Assembly (NCBI RefSeq): GCF_001640805.2
Contig: NC_066853.1
Coordinates: 26,552,378-26,616,377 of the forward strand
Reading direction: 5' to 3'
DNA from: Lates calcarifer
Lineage: Eukaryota > Chordata > Actinopteri > Centropomidae
DNA length: 64,000 bases
Shown: positions 32,200-44,880 of the stretch, one piece after another
Layout of the letters: the number at the start of each line of letters is the position of its first letter
Numbering within the stretch: the stretch's first letter is position 1
Notes under the pieces: model-generated
Told to the model about the DNA's origin: nothing
What the model saw: the letters and a program-made list of their open reading frames with translations, nothing else
Databases searched by the model: none
Program-made: the position numbers and the translations under genes

Positions 32200-33230
32200 T
32201 ACAGACAGCCTGCGTATTATTGAAATTTGCTGGGCCACTTTAGCCCACTTCACTCCTGTACATCCCTCCACCGCCCCTGTGCCCGTCACTGTCAGATTTA
32301 AACCTTCCATATGAGACTGTCGTGCGGTGGAGTTCACTTGTCTCATAACCGCAGCTGACTCCTCTCTCAGAGGATGACACTCTGCGTTTTACCGCCTCCC
32401 TGTCCTCTGAAACAGACAGCGCTGTTTACAAACAAGCAGATAATCAGCAGATAATCAATTTACACCGCAGCTAATCAGCAGCGTCTGTACTGTACCTCAC
32501 GCAGTCAGCTATCATCTGCTTAAATCCATCCCTTTGCACCGCAGCTCTGTCCTCAGCTCGTGAACAGCGGGGTGTTTCGCTTCCTACAGCGCCTGCACGT
32601 GCTTTTTAAAAATCGCGTCTTCTCGAGCGGGAGTGTGGCGGTAGCCGCGGCGGCTGTCCGCTGGGAAGTGTCGGTGCGTCGGTCGGTTCGGCTGCCTTAG
32701 TGCCTTTCAGCTTCTCCAGCACCGAGCTGTGATCTGCGCCTGTGCAGTGTTCGCTCTGAGGGGGGGACTCAGTGGGGTGTTTTCTTGGAATCACACACAC
32801 ACACACACACGCACGCACGTACACACACGCACACACACACACACATTGCTACACGTAGAATAGGCAGCACAGTTTGTCAGCCCCCTTGATGTGTGAGGGC
32901 GGCAGGGAGACAGTGATCTGTCCCCTGCTTCTCTCACCGCGCGGGCCCTGACGCTGCAGCGGGGGAGAAGTGCCTCCCAGACCGACTGAGCCTGATTTCA
33001 GCCACGGCTGTTTGAGTACTTACCTTCATGGACCAGTCGATATTAAGGCATCGATCATTATTTTAGGTTAGCAGGCTGGAAGCCTTTCATTCACCTGAAT
33101 GGACCAAGACACATTCTTCGCCGTTTAACAGTGAGTGGATGTGACTCCAGTGCAGACACCTACAGCTGAATTAACATTGTTAAAGATAACACCAGAGTTT
33201 ATTTGACTCGGAATGATGCTCACCTCAGCA
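32200..33230 (-). promoter_or_regulatory. CpG-rich block, possible tbx4 promoter / 5' UTR exon
   Basis: About 32.3-33.0 kb is clearly richer in C, G and CpG than the AT-rich flanks, 4 kb upstream of the tbx4 start codon. Minus-strand donor-like sites, AAG/GTAAGT at 33023-33018 and CTGAG/GTGAGC at 33223-33218, could end a non-coding first exon that splices to the acceptor at 28253. A (CA)n run sits inside at 32792-32845. Promoter identity is inferred. Confidence 0.35.
32792..32845. repeat. (CA)n microsatellite, interrupted
   Basis: CA run with GCAC interruptions inside the CpG-rich block. Confidence 0.95.
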
Positions 33231-35126
33231 CTGACACACCTCAGAACCAGACTATCCTTTTAGAACATTGTAGTCCCACAACCTCCTGATGCGCCAACAG
33301 AAAAACTACCGCTGACTATCATTTCACACTTTCAAAGCAACCTTCATTATTATTGGATTGAAAATACACAAATAATCTATACGCCTGTATACACGGTATA
33401 ATGCGTCTAAAGAAAAGTATAAATCGACATGTAAAATAATAAAGAGTAATAAAGGTAGTTTATCTAAGGCTACAAATGAGTAAAAACTGAGTAATGCTGT
33501 CGGTCGACCATGTCTGCTCTCCAGACCATCTATTATTTACAAAAGGTTTTCTAGAGTCAGAAAGTTGGTCTTGGTGTGTGTACAGCATCAGGGCCCCGGT
33601 TTATTAGGCCACAATACAGTGTTTTAATAGACCTTCAGTCTAGTCACCCCTCACGGCAGATCATGGTGTGTTTATTTGACTCTTTATGAACCCGTTACTA
33701 GCAATATACTCCAAACAAGCGGGGCCATGTCACAGCATCTGGATTATTTGTTCAAATATGTATTTTGATCAGTCCTGCGTTAATGAGTCATCACGATCTG
33801 ACTGTAAAGTGGATAGATAAAAGAGGACCTGCTGAGGTCTAAAGATACAGGAAGGTGTGGATCAGTCTGAACTAACAAATTAAAGACCCTGATAAGTTTT
33901 TTTTTTTTAATCGCAAAAGGTTTGCGCAGTTTCGGCTCATGCGGATGACTTCGTTTCGTTCGACCATTCACTGATCTCTCCTGCTCCATAACGGCCTTAA
34001 TGTAAAACCACTTGAGAACAGTATTGGGGAAAATCTTTACAAGTCCAGTTCTGCTGTGGCACGTTGCGTTTGTGTGTGTGATGTGTTAATAACGCAGCAG
34101 CAGCCAACGCTCTGCAGACGTGTAGCTTCTTGGTGGATGAGTGGAGCGGAGGCCGCACTGTATTCTGCAGGTGAAATACACGCTTGTGGTTTTGCAGTAA
34201 ATGGAGCATAAGTCTGAGCGCGTTTAGGCTGTAAATCAGGTGCCAGTGTGACTTATATGTCTGTTGGTGACATGAGCGAATGAACGGCCACCGTTTGTCA
34301 TTCGGCCGCGTGTGTTTGCAGCTCTGCTCCGCTGCCTTTCCAAGCAGCCTGATAGCGCTGCTGACAGACACTCAGCACAGACTTTCTGTACTGCTGAAAA
34401 GTGGAGAATAAACTGCTGCTCGATGCTTTCTTCTCCAGTCTCAATTAACTAAACTCACCCTGCCTCACTCACACTCTAAACATCACATCCTCTGCCTAAT
34501 TTACCTCCATCAAAGTTGATAGATCAGTCATTTTTATTTCATTATTTAGTATTTATCACATTACACATTTAATTCGCTTGTTGATTGAACTATTAGCAGT
34601 AGAATAACGCCTGAGGAGTGTTTAGCTGAGTGAACGGGTGCCTATCCACACCACAGACACTCTGCTAAAGCCTTCCTTATGATGTGACTGCATTTCTCTT
34701 AATAAACGCCCTTATTCCAACAATCAGTCCAATTAGCCAAAACATAATTATACTACAGCCTGAACTCATTTAGAGGCTGAAAGTAGTAGAATCAGCATTT
34801 TGTACATTAGGCAGAATTGGGGGCCTTGTATCGCCCGGCCCAAGTGTATTATAAGTATTATAATATAAGTATTATAAGTAGACTGACATGCATGTATACT
34901 TTATGTGCCAGAGCTAGTTCTGCTTTCTGTAGCTGAATTACAGTTTGGAACCTGCAGAGATGTGACTGTTTGCCCACCCTAAACAAACAACCTTTGTATC
35001 AGAAAATGCTATTTCATGCTCAAATTAAATATGTGTAACATTTGAATCATCTATTAAATAACAAACTAAATATTATTACTTAAGAAAATACTGTTGCTTT
35101 GAATCAGTGTCTGTGTCCATTCTTAC

Positions 35127-35240
35127 CTCCTGCTTTGCTCTCAGCTTGGCCTGACCTCTGTGCTCCTTCAGTCTCCTCTCCGCTGGGGGAATGTCAGTCC
35201 TCGCTGTGTCAGAGCGATGCAGCACCTCTGCAAGTATCTG
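35127..35240 (-). other. exon-like segment between tbx2b and tbx4
   Basis: Minus strand: acceptor-like ctttttgattgcag, 114 nt, then donor-like GCAGGAG/GTAAGA. One frame is open throughout (38 codons, helical and charged, containing IPPAERRLKEHRGQAKLRAK). I do not recognise the peptide. It could be a non-coding 5' exon of tbx4 or an exon of an unrecognised transcript. Reading through into the tbx4 coding exon hits a stop, so it is not an N-terminal extension. Confidence 0.3.
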
Positions 35241-36295
35241 CTGCAATCAAAAAGTTAGATTTTTTTTTATAGCTGCAGAATTGAGTAGAGGTTCTGGAAG
35301 GGAATTGAACCTCCACACACTCCCACCATCACGTGGTCAGGAGGAGGTTTTAGCTGCAGGCAGTCTGACACCAGTGTTAGACTGGGAAATATGACTTCCA
35401 TTTGGTGATCATTGGAAGGGATACAAACACCACTATTCACAGGGCTCAACTCTAGTTCTCTGAATTCTTTTTAAATGCCTTATTTTATGCCTTTTATTTC
35501 CATATAACCTTCCATATTCCACACTGTGCCATCTGTACTATATTTGGGAACAGTGCCGTTGTTTCCAGTTGATAGTCTCTTTTCATGGAGGTGTATTATT
35601 TAAACCAAATATGCATAACTTCACTGTCCAGTAAAAACCATGTATCTCCAAATTTACTGATGTAGATTTTAAAAAAATAAAATAAAATGAGCCCATTTTT
35701 CTCCTTTCTGCTGATCTTTTATGATTTTTTTTTAATCCTTCTTTTTAAGTTTAAAAACCACAGGGCTGTTTTTAGCTCATTAAAACTTGATGTTTTGGAG
35801 ATACATGTTTTTCACAATGAAGTTTTGTAATGTTAAATGTAATATTTCAGTGACAGGTTGTAGAAAAATAGTTATTGTGTATGACAGCAGAAGGAGGTGT
35901 AGAATGTCTTTAAAACATATTGCTGTTATGCCAATTTTGTAACAAATGCCTCTAGATTTTTTGCTTTGAATTTAATGTAATATCATACATTATTAATTCC
36001 TACTTATGAAACTATGAATGGAATTGCTTCATTTCATTGCTGTGTTTTTGTTATTATATCATCCAGAGTTGAAAACCAGGTCATTTTCCTGCTTTAGGGC
36101 AGAGGGATCTGACTATTTTCAAAATGTGAACCTGCATTTTGCATTGCTGAAAACAAGTCTTCTACATGTCTGAATGAATAATCCAGACAATTCATACACA
36201 AACCATTTTGCTGTGCATACATTTTATTAGAACTTAAATGATTTTGCCTGGTTAGAAATTTTTCCTTTCGTTTTTGCCTCCTTTTGTATTATCAG

Positions 36296-36375
36296 CGCTG
36301 CCGGCTGCATGTCTCTGACACCTCTGTGACTGTCAAGCTGAAAAAGTGGTTCATCTTCAGAGTGGTGTATAGCGG
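36296..36375 (+). other. exon-like segment, plus strand
   Basis: Plus strand: pyrimidine-rich acceptor ending tattatcag, 80 nt open in one frame (RCRLHVSDTSVTVKLKKWFI and on), then AGCGG/GTAAAC. No partner exon was found. It may equally be a conserved non-coding block or chance. Confidence 0.2.
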
Positions 36376-36539
36376 GTAAACTGCCTCGATTTCACTCATT
36401 TGAAGCGTAGCTGCTGTTGGTGTTGTGGGTGAAGGAGTGAGGGGGTGTCAGATTTACAGTGGTGGGAGTCTGGCCTTTTCTCTCCCTTGCAAAACATTTT
36501 CTTGTGTAATTGGCAGGAGGTGGGGAAGTGGGGTCTGGC

Positions 36540-36800
36540 TAATGTACGGCACCACATTTCTCTCACTGCCTGTTCTAGGCCTCGTTGTTTCTTCTTAAGT
36601 CAAAATGGCGGAGGCTGAGGTTCCTTTCTTATTAGCTGGATACACAGTGCTCCCTCCCCCTCCCTCATTCTCCACATGGCTTCATTTCTAATCACTGATT
36701 GGTCATTTTCACTCCCTCTGGCCAATGTTGAGCCCTAAGTGGCCACGGTACGTCACAGACAAGGTGGAGATTTCTGTCTCTGCTCCCCTCCTCAGGCCTC
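36540..36800. promoter_or_regulatory. promoter-like motif cluster upstream of tbx4
   Basis: Within 160 bases it contains a YY1-type AAAATGGCGG (36602-36611), an inverted CCAAT (ATTGG 36698-36702), a direct CCAAT (36722-36726) and a CRE-like TACGTCAC (36749-36756). It lies 8.4 kb before the tbx4 ATG and would fit a distal non-coding first exon. Motifs are seen; function is inferred. Confidence 0.35.
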
Positions 36801-38139
36801 CACTGTATTATTGTTCGTGGCTGACCTCCAGTACATTGCACAAGCATACTTTATCAAATATTACCATGGAGGTGTTCTGAAGATCTTATTGAGTATCTGG
36901 ATTATATATCTCTGATCATCTCACATACTTCAGTTAGATTTAAAGATGGAGGTGTGTAAATTTGGAGCACCTTGAAAACAAATTTTTAGTTGTTTTTGCG
37001 TTGTGTCGTGTAAAAATCACTTACAATAATCAATATTTTTTTTGATGAACAATGGATCAATTGACCACATGTAATGTAAAAGGTGTTGAAGAAAAACAGA
37101 CAGAAATGGGTGTTGTTTCCAGCAGCAGGCAGCTGTTTTCAGCAAGAAAGCTCTAAAATCCCACTACTCACTACCCGTCCAGCACCAACTGGCTGACAGA
37201 CAATGTTAGTTACTAGATGGTGAATGTAGCGGCGCATAAAGCAGCTAGAGTCTGATATTTTTCCTGGGAGCTGGTGAGCGCCAAAAGGAAAGGGAATATT
37301 GGACTTACATTCGCTGAGTCTAACACATTCACCATCACAACTTTATAAGGTGATAATATGTCAATGTTGTGTTTACTGGCTGTTTACAGCAATGATGTCT
37401 GTTCTCGCACAACACACAGGACTGTGCAGTTTACAGTGAAAACTGTGGCAGATTATTTAGATTCAAGCTCTTTTTTGCAACAATGGATCTTTGATTTCAC
37501 ACAGTAAAAGACAAAAGAAGGCTTCTCATTTCTATCTGGCAACCATCAATTTTCTGAATTGAAAAACAATGTATGCTAGCAGATCTTAGCTACTCCTAGT
37601 ATTGTAAGTGTGATAAGGAAAATTGTAAGATTGCCATAAATACTACTTTATTCACATTATGAACTCTGCAGACTACTTGCTAACATATAACTGTATCACA
37701 CAGTCAACTGATGGAGTTTACTCAGTTGTAAGATCTGTTGACATGTCATACACAACCTCAGTGGCTATACTGATTTCATTCATATCATTTGTGAAACTTG
37801 TCATCTGTGTTTAAAGACACTGTTATCCATTTCAAAGATCCAGAAAAAGCTAGCAAGTAGACCTTAGTTGAAATCCTTTTGTCAGATATATTAATGGGTA
37901 ATAACTCAAAAGTCCTGGACGGATGATGGAGACCTTGCATTCATAGAAGATGTAATGTGCTAGACTGTTTGAATTTGGAGAACTAAAACTTTCTGACATA
38001 TGCGTGAAACATTCAGGTCCAGAAATTTCTTAACCTGAGGATGATTTAGAGCAACTGGAAAATGCCTTGACTTCAAGTAAACAATAACCTCCTCGAAGGG
38101 ATGAGTGCCATTTTTCTATTTGTATGAATCTAAGCTTCA

Positions 38140-38300
38140 CGTGATGTGCTGTTTTCAACATGTAGAGTATATCTTCATTATGTGGAGGGATTAAGCTGTG
38201 CGGTCACATCAGATCTAGCCCTTAATCTTCTGTGGCCAATTAATGGAAGAGCAGTGGTTTAGGTTTCCACAAGGGCCTTTCAGTTTAGTCACAAACAGTG
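38140..38300. promoter_or_regulatory. candidate regulatory block upstream of tbx4
   Basis: Less repetitive than its surroundings, with a CACGTG E-box in ttcacgtgatg, a PITX-type GGATTA, and TTAAT/TAAT homeodomain cores. Pitx1 control of Tbx4 is family knowledge; that this block does it is a guess. Confidence 0.2.
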
Positions 38301-38970
38301 GTTTGACACATTTGGAAGTTGGCTGGAAGTTTCCTCCCACAGTGTGGGGAATTCTCTAAATGTAAACATCTTTGCCTCAAGTGGCAGATATGTGAAAATC
38401 TTAGTTCACTTAGTGGAAACAACCATATATATGGGTGATTGATGGTTAATTGTTAACTGCTTTCAAATATTTTCATCATTTACTGACTCTTTTTCAGTAA
38501 ACCATTCCCTTTATTCAGACCTGTACAATATTCCAAATCATAACAACAATAAATATAGTCTATCTAAAAGAGTAGTTCAAGCAATTTGTCCTCACTGTTG
38601 GCACAAATCAGCTCTGCTTACACAACATGAAAGTGAATATCCACCTCAGAACAGTTAACCTAAAGCTCAAAGCAAACAGTGAGAATGGAAGCCACTGAGG
38701 TCCAGCACACAAGAGGGAAAAGTAATTCATACGTCCTCAGTGCCCTCCCTCTGTCCATCAACAGCCCTACACATTAGATTAATTGGTTGGGTAACTGGTT
38801 TGCATGAACATATTATGTTGCGGAGGGTAGCTCATTACAAGCGTTCTAAGCCATCCTTCTGACTTGTCTCAGGAGGGTGGAATGTCTTTTGGGGAAAGTT
38901 AGACTTAAGAATTCAATATTCCTAAGATCTTAATTATTACCCTGGTCACACTAACTCTGTGCTTTTCATC

Positions 38971-39441
38971 TACAGTGGCAAGAAAAAGTATGCGAACCCT
39001 TTGACCTGTTTTTCTCCAATAATTGATCATAAAATAATCTGACGGTCATCAAGTCACAAGTACAGACAAACACTGTGTGGTTAAGCTAATACTACACAAA
39101 CAACTATAATCCTTCATGTCTTTATTAAACACACTCATTCAACATTCAGAGTTCTGGTTCCTTTGGATTTAATAACTGGTCAAACCTTCTTTGGCAGCAA
39201 AATCCTCAAACCAGCTCCTCCAGTATCTCCATTTATAGATGGGTTGTCTGACTGTGGACAATATCTACACTCTTTGAGATGACTTTGTAACCTTTTCCAG
39301 CTTTATGCAAAACAACAATTCTAGATCATCAGCAGATGCATCTTGTGAACCCCAAAAGGTTTATGTGTTTTTTAAAAATCAAAGCAGCTCCAATAAATGC
39401 ATATAATTCCAAAGGGTTCACTTAAATTTTCTTTCCAATGT
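38971..39441. mobile_element. non-autonomous TIR DNA transposon remnant
   Basis: Left end acagtggcaagaaaaagtat followed by gcgaaccctttg; right end ccaaagggttcacttaaatt then ttctttccaatg is its decayed inverted copy. About 470 bases, no ORF. A known type of fish repeat whose superfamily I cannot state. Confidence 0.65.
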
Positions 39442-42429
39442 GCTATCAAAGATCTGTGATAGACTAGTGGAATGTCCTGTGTATATGTCATTTGTCATCA
39501 AATGTGCTTGGATCATCTCCACCCCACTGTGACCCTTAACAGAATAAGCAGATTAGGAAACTAATGCATTGAATGAAATGGAATACTCTACATACAGCTG
39601 TTTTATATAAGGAATTTCTGTGATATTGAATAATAGCAAAGTTGCTTCTACATAAATGTTTTTTGGGGGAGGGGGGTAGTTGTGGGGTAAAGGCTGAGTT
39701 AAACTAAGATAAGGTTATGGTTTTGCTTAACTTTACTTATATTTTTGAACCCATAATTGAGTCAACATATTCTACATGTTTCGTACACCTAATGATGGAA
39801 AAACGTCATAAAATATAAAATGATGCTTGTGGCAATACTGAAAAATGGGTTTCTGGTATGAAGGCTACAGCTCCAGATTGTTGAGACCACATGCTGTGAC
39901 CAGTTGATAAGATTTATGACCTTTGTAAACTTATATGACATTGTAGTTGTAACATGTTGTATGACTGTTCAGATGTGCACAATATGTCCTGAGAGTGGTG
40001 TTAGAGCCCTCTGCTCTCTCTTGCTCTCTGTTTGAGTGTTGACATTCATATAGTTTGGTGATGGAATGAGTAACAATGCATTACATGATGAGACTGATCA
40101 GTCATCATTTGCAAGTTGTTTGTGGTGGGATTTTATAGCTAAAAAATTAATGGGAAATATATTTTAATTCATGGATGAACTGAAATAAATCAAGCTAAAG
40201 CAGCATAATCTGTTTTTTTGGCATGAAACTGTACTGAAGGTGTCTATAAGCAGTCTATCAGGGTTACAGCTTCTATAAAACCGCTTCTGTTTATCTCCTG
40301 TTTATCTGGTTTCTTTCTTTCTGCTCCACCTCATAATCTCTGGCGTCCCACTAGTCCCCCATTTCTTGTATTTAAATAGTGTCATGCCCTTTGTTTTTCA
40401 GAGGTAAGTCACTCGTCTCTTTGAAGTGGGCTCCATGTTTGCACTGTGACCATTTAATTTGGAGCACAGCTTGATGATATTAGTGTCAGGGTCAATTGCT
40501 GATTTCAGTTAGACTTTAGAAGCGGCTTGGCTGGCGGTACGTAGGCATCATGTGCTGCTCGGTTCAAGATTTGGTCAAACCCATAGTCTTACTTACACTC
40601 ACATACACACTCCAGTTCCTCTGATCCCTGAACATGTGACAGGGCAGACATGAGACCTGGTCATTCTGCCTACTTCACGAACATGAACACAGAACAGTGG
40701 AAGCTGCTGCGTAGACCTCCCATGATGGAACCCTAAAATCCCTTGTCATCTTCTCCCTCCAACCAAATCATCAGTACACAAGAATTTATCTGTATTTTAG
40801 TTGTGCCTCAGTGAAGAAATGGCTTTGCCATGTGCACAGAATGTGGAAGTGATACATTTGGGCTTTCCCTGCTGCCTTTTATGTGGTTTTCAAATAGCAG
40901 ATGTAGATCAGAGATGGCTGGCTCTTACTGAACTCATTATTAAACCAAAGACCTCAGTCAGGAGGAAATGGAACCAGTTGGAAGTGAATTGAATTCATAA
41001 ACCTGAAATATGTTAAGTCTCCATCACTTCTGATCAGCAGGTGTTGATAAACACTAATGCAAGACTGTAGTAATTTTGAAGCCAACACAATCAACACAAT
41101 GTTGTCTTTTCATTCATTCAAGTTTCACATCTTTGACTTTCACTTGTGGTTCCTCTGGGATGTTGTGGTGTTCCTAAAACTCCCCCTGTCGTTGGACCTT
41201 TGCCACTGTAACAGTTTGTGAGCTAAATGTAAAACAGCAGTGTAGCAGTTTTGCCTGTTACAAAGTCATAAAACACAGACGCTTGTGACAAGGACAAGCT
41301 TGTCTGAAGTCTTTTTCATTGTTTGGTATGGGTCATTAAAGATAAGTGGGACTCTGAGATTTTATAGGGACTAGTTTTTGTCCCCATCCAATCTGGAGTA
41401 CTTGGCCATCTTTACTCTGCTGTTGGAGGTAAAAGCTGGGCAGCTGTTTGTCTTGCTGCACTTCACTATATCTCTGTTTTTATTGGGTGTGAGTGACTTG
41501 TCAGCAGTCATCTAAAATGTTTTTCAAAAGGCTTTTTTCCTCTTGTACTAAGCCTCTGTTCTCATGGAGGGGAAAACCTTGTGCATATTGGAGAGAAGAG
41601 AGAAACTTCCAAACTGACAGAAAATATAATTACATATGTTGCCTTTAGATTTTCAATATGTGGATATGATGTGGATCATTAATATGGACTATAATGAACT
41701 GCAACACATTGTAGACTGTAAAGGATTTTCTTAACTGATCCCAAGGTTTTTTGTGTGTTTTATTTCAGTTGCATGTATAATGGATATGAGGTCTTCTTTA
41801 GTACATCTCTACAAGCTTTGCACACCTAGATTTGGACAGTGTATCTCACTCTCCCTGGCAGATCCTCCTCAAAGCAGCTGTGAGCTGGGCCACTGAAGGA
41901 CAGTCAGAGACTTGTCCTGAAAGCAGGGTGATTTGTACACTGTAAATAATGTTGTTTGTTCAACTTAACCAGATTTGAGAAACCAAGTTCACTAAACTTC
42001 AGACATTAGACTGAATTGACTGTTGAGTCACTACATTACAGACAGATTTGCTGTCATGTGTACCAGCGTCAGTGCTAAGACAAAGTGTGAAGCTGCTCCT
42101 GTTAACTTTGTTGAACTCTAAGTGCACAGGGATAGGGACTAAGTTCAATACTAACTTTTATTGCAGTTAGCATCGCTTTAATTATTATGAAAAGAAACAA
42201 CCATGACTTACAAGTTCCCATTATGTTTCGATTTCAACAAGTTAAATTTAAAACTTTTTAGGACCATTGTGAATGCAGCTTTTTCACATCCATACTGGCT
42301 GAAAAGTATGAAGGATATGAAGGAAATTCAGAGTTCCAGAATTACCTGAAAAGTTAATGAATGCCTTCAAAAGTCAATACACAATTTCAACTGAACATGG
42401 CTACACAGAAGTGTGCTGATGCAAGAGTA

Positions 42430-42482
<53 letters not shown>

Positions 42483-43199
42483 GTACACAAGACTAAACTA
42501 TGTTAATCTGAGCACCTCTCCCTTGCCTGCAGTGTTCTTGAGCTCAGCTAACTTTTCCTTGCAGCCGCACGTCACAGCAGTTGTTATGACTGATGTTTGG
42601 CTTCCGTGTGTAAAGTCCAGAGCACCTCTGTTTTTTAATATTGGCATAGGTCCAAATGTTGTCTGGAGGTCGCTTACCAGAGTTGCAGGAGTTATGAGTG
42701 GGCTGTGGTGGTGCTAGACTTTGTTGATGCTCCTGATGTGAATGCAGAGCAGTACTGGGTTCCAGAGTTCCTAATTTCAGTGATTTCTCACACAAGGTGC
42801 AGCAGTCTTCAGATTCATTATTATCAGCAGGTTTTTAACCAACCACTAAATGCCCTGTTCTCATGTAATTTACCCATATGAAATGAAAGTGTTTGTTTGT
42901 TTTTTTTTTTTTGTTTGGTTGGCATTTGTTGGCATTAGTCATTCCTGGTTCCATGTTGTCCAGGTTTTGTAGTTTTGTGACAGCTTGATCAATACAATTT
43001 TTTTTTTTTTTTCCCAAAAACACATTTTGAGAAACTGAATTTAATGCCACTCTATAAAAGTAACTAACTTAATAATCCAATCAATTTATAAGACCTGTCA
43101 AAATTCTATCAACGTTTTAAGACGATTTAAGACAAGGATCAAAATTCAGATGATTGGATTTTAGACTTTTTATGACTGTAAAAACCCACAAAAATTGGT
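39442..43199. other. intergenic, no gene seen
   Basis: AT-rich DNA with a TG microsatellite. Open frames are short and unlike known proteins. Confidence 0.5.
42431..42481. repeat. (TG)n microsatellite
   Basis: 51 bases of pure TG in the intergenic interval. Confidence 0.97.
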
Positions 43200-43600
43200 T
43201 TCTTCAAACTACAAACTGGAATTAACATGTTATGGTGGTATGCCTCTGCCCACCAGTTAAGGTGCAGGAAATATGTTCACAATCTTCCCTTCTGTTCCCA
43301 CGTCATAGCTTGGAATAATGGCCAGAAAAGTATAAGATATAAGATGTCAAAACATCATCATTTTGTTAGATATTTGTGTTACATTTTGCCATAATAAGTG
43401 TATGAACTTGAAGTTATGGCCAAAACCAGTTTAAACAGTTCGTCCTTGACTCCAAGTGGATGTTAGTGCCAGAAAAGAGAAAAGAAATTCTCTCAAGGTG
43501 TTAATGACATATTGCATTCATGAGAATGGGATGGACAGACAGACAACCTGAAAACATAACACCTCTAGCATCAGCTGTTGCCAGTGTGGAGGCATAAAAG
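43200..43600. repeat. dispersed fish repeat
   Basis: Contains gcctctgcccaccagttaag, atggacagacagacaacctg and the mirrored gccagtgtggaggcataaaa, text typical of a high-copy fish element. It is decayed, with no ORF. Confidence 0.5.
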
Positions 43601-43877
43601 GGAAAGTCTCTGGAAAGATTAAACTCTCAAACAATGCATCCTTGAGAAGTTTGTTAATTTGCCAGTTTTGCTTCTCTCAGCGGTTCATTCATTCAGAAGA
43701 CCTCAAGTTAGAACAACTCATGTCTATAAGTTGTAAGTCTGAAAAATACAAGGAGACATTCTAAGTTGAATTAACCTGAAATTAACAAAACATGCATAGT
43801 TACATTAAGTTAATGAGAAAAGATTAGTTGATTCCACTAAATTCTTGTATGACGTTTTAGCGTAAGCGTAAGCGTAT

Positions 43878-44782
43878 ATACACTCACAGAGCACTTTATT
43901 AGGAAAACCATGCTAATACTGGGTAGAGCCTCCTTTTACTCTCAAAACAGTGCCTCAGTTCTTTGTGGCATGGATTCCACAAGATGTTGGAAACATTACT
44001 TTAATATTCTTGAGATTTGTCAGCTGCACATTCATGCTGCCGATCTCCCATTCTACCACAACTAAAAGGTGTTATACCTGGTTACTGGGGAGGACAGTGA
44101 AGTTCACTGCTCATTGCCATGTTCATGAAACCAGTTTGAGATTACTTTTACTTAGTGACACAGAGCATTATCCTGCTGGAAGTAGCCATTAGAAGATGGT
44201 AAACTGTGGCCATTAAGGGATGCACATGGTCAGCAACAATACTCAGATAGACTGTGGTATTCAAACCATGACTGATTGATATCAAGGGCCCAAAGTGTGC
44301 CAAGACAACATTCCCCACACCATTACACAACCACCAACAGCCTGGACTGTTGATGCAAGGCTGGTTGAGTCCATGGATTCGTGCTGTTGACACCAGATTC
44401 TGACCCCCTGACCTGTGTACCTCAGCATCAGACCAGACTACATTTTTTATAGTCTTCAACTGTCCAGTTTTTGTGAGCCTGTGTCCACTGCAGCCTCAGA
44501 TTTCTGTTCCTGTCTGACAGGAGTGGAACCTGATGTGGTCATTTGTTGTGCATTCTGAGATGTTTTTCTGTTCCCCACATTATCTGAGTTACTGTAACCT
44601 TTCTGACAGCTCCAGTAAGCCTGGCCATTCTCTCTCTGTCAGAAGAACTGGACATTTTTTGTTTTAAGTAGCATTCTGTGTAAACTGTTGTGTGTGAAAA
44701 TCCCAGGAGATCAGCAGTTTCTAAAATACCAGCCTGTCTGGCACCAATAATCATGCCATAGTCAACAACTGAGATCACATTT
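43878..44782 (-). pseudogene. dead Tc1/mariner-type transposase
   Basis: Minus strand. Around 44778-44700 there is a recognisable transposase N-terminus (DYGMIIGARQAG, ETADLLGFSHTTVY, helix-turn-helix). Around 44450-44160 the catalytic domain follows (NVVWSD, LVSTARIHGLNQPCINSP, LSIVADHVHPLMATVY, then YFQQDNA in another frame). The C-terminal CFQHLVESMP text appears near 44000. Frameshifts, a large internal deletion between the two parts and stops make it inactive. The left flank cactcacagagcactttatt is the likely terminal repeat. It lies between tbx2b and tbx4. Confidence 0.8.
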
Positions 44783-44880
44783 TTTCAAATTAGAGCATTC
44801 CTCATAAACTCATCAACTTAGGACCATACATATTTGAAGACATGAAGAGAACAGTGAAACCAGGTATTGTGAGTTGAGTC

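Noticed and set aside
33997..34371. 124-codon minus-strand frame
   Set aside because: No family resemblance; no matching splice sites or neighbours.
42361..42717. 118-codon frame with a Cys-Val run
   Set aside because: Driven by the TG microsatellite; no domain.
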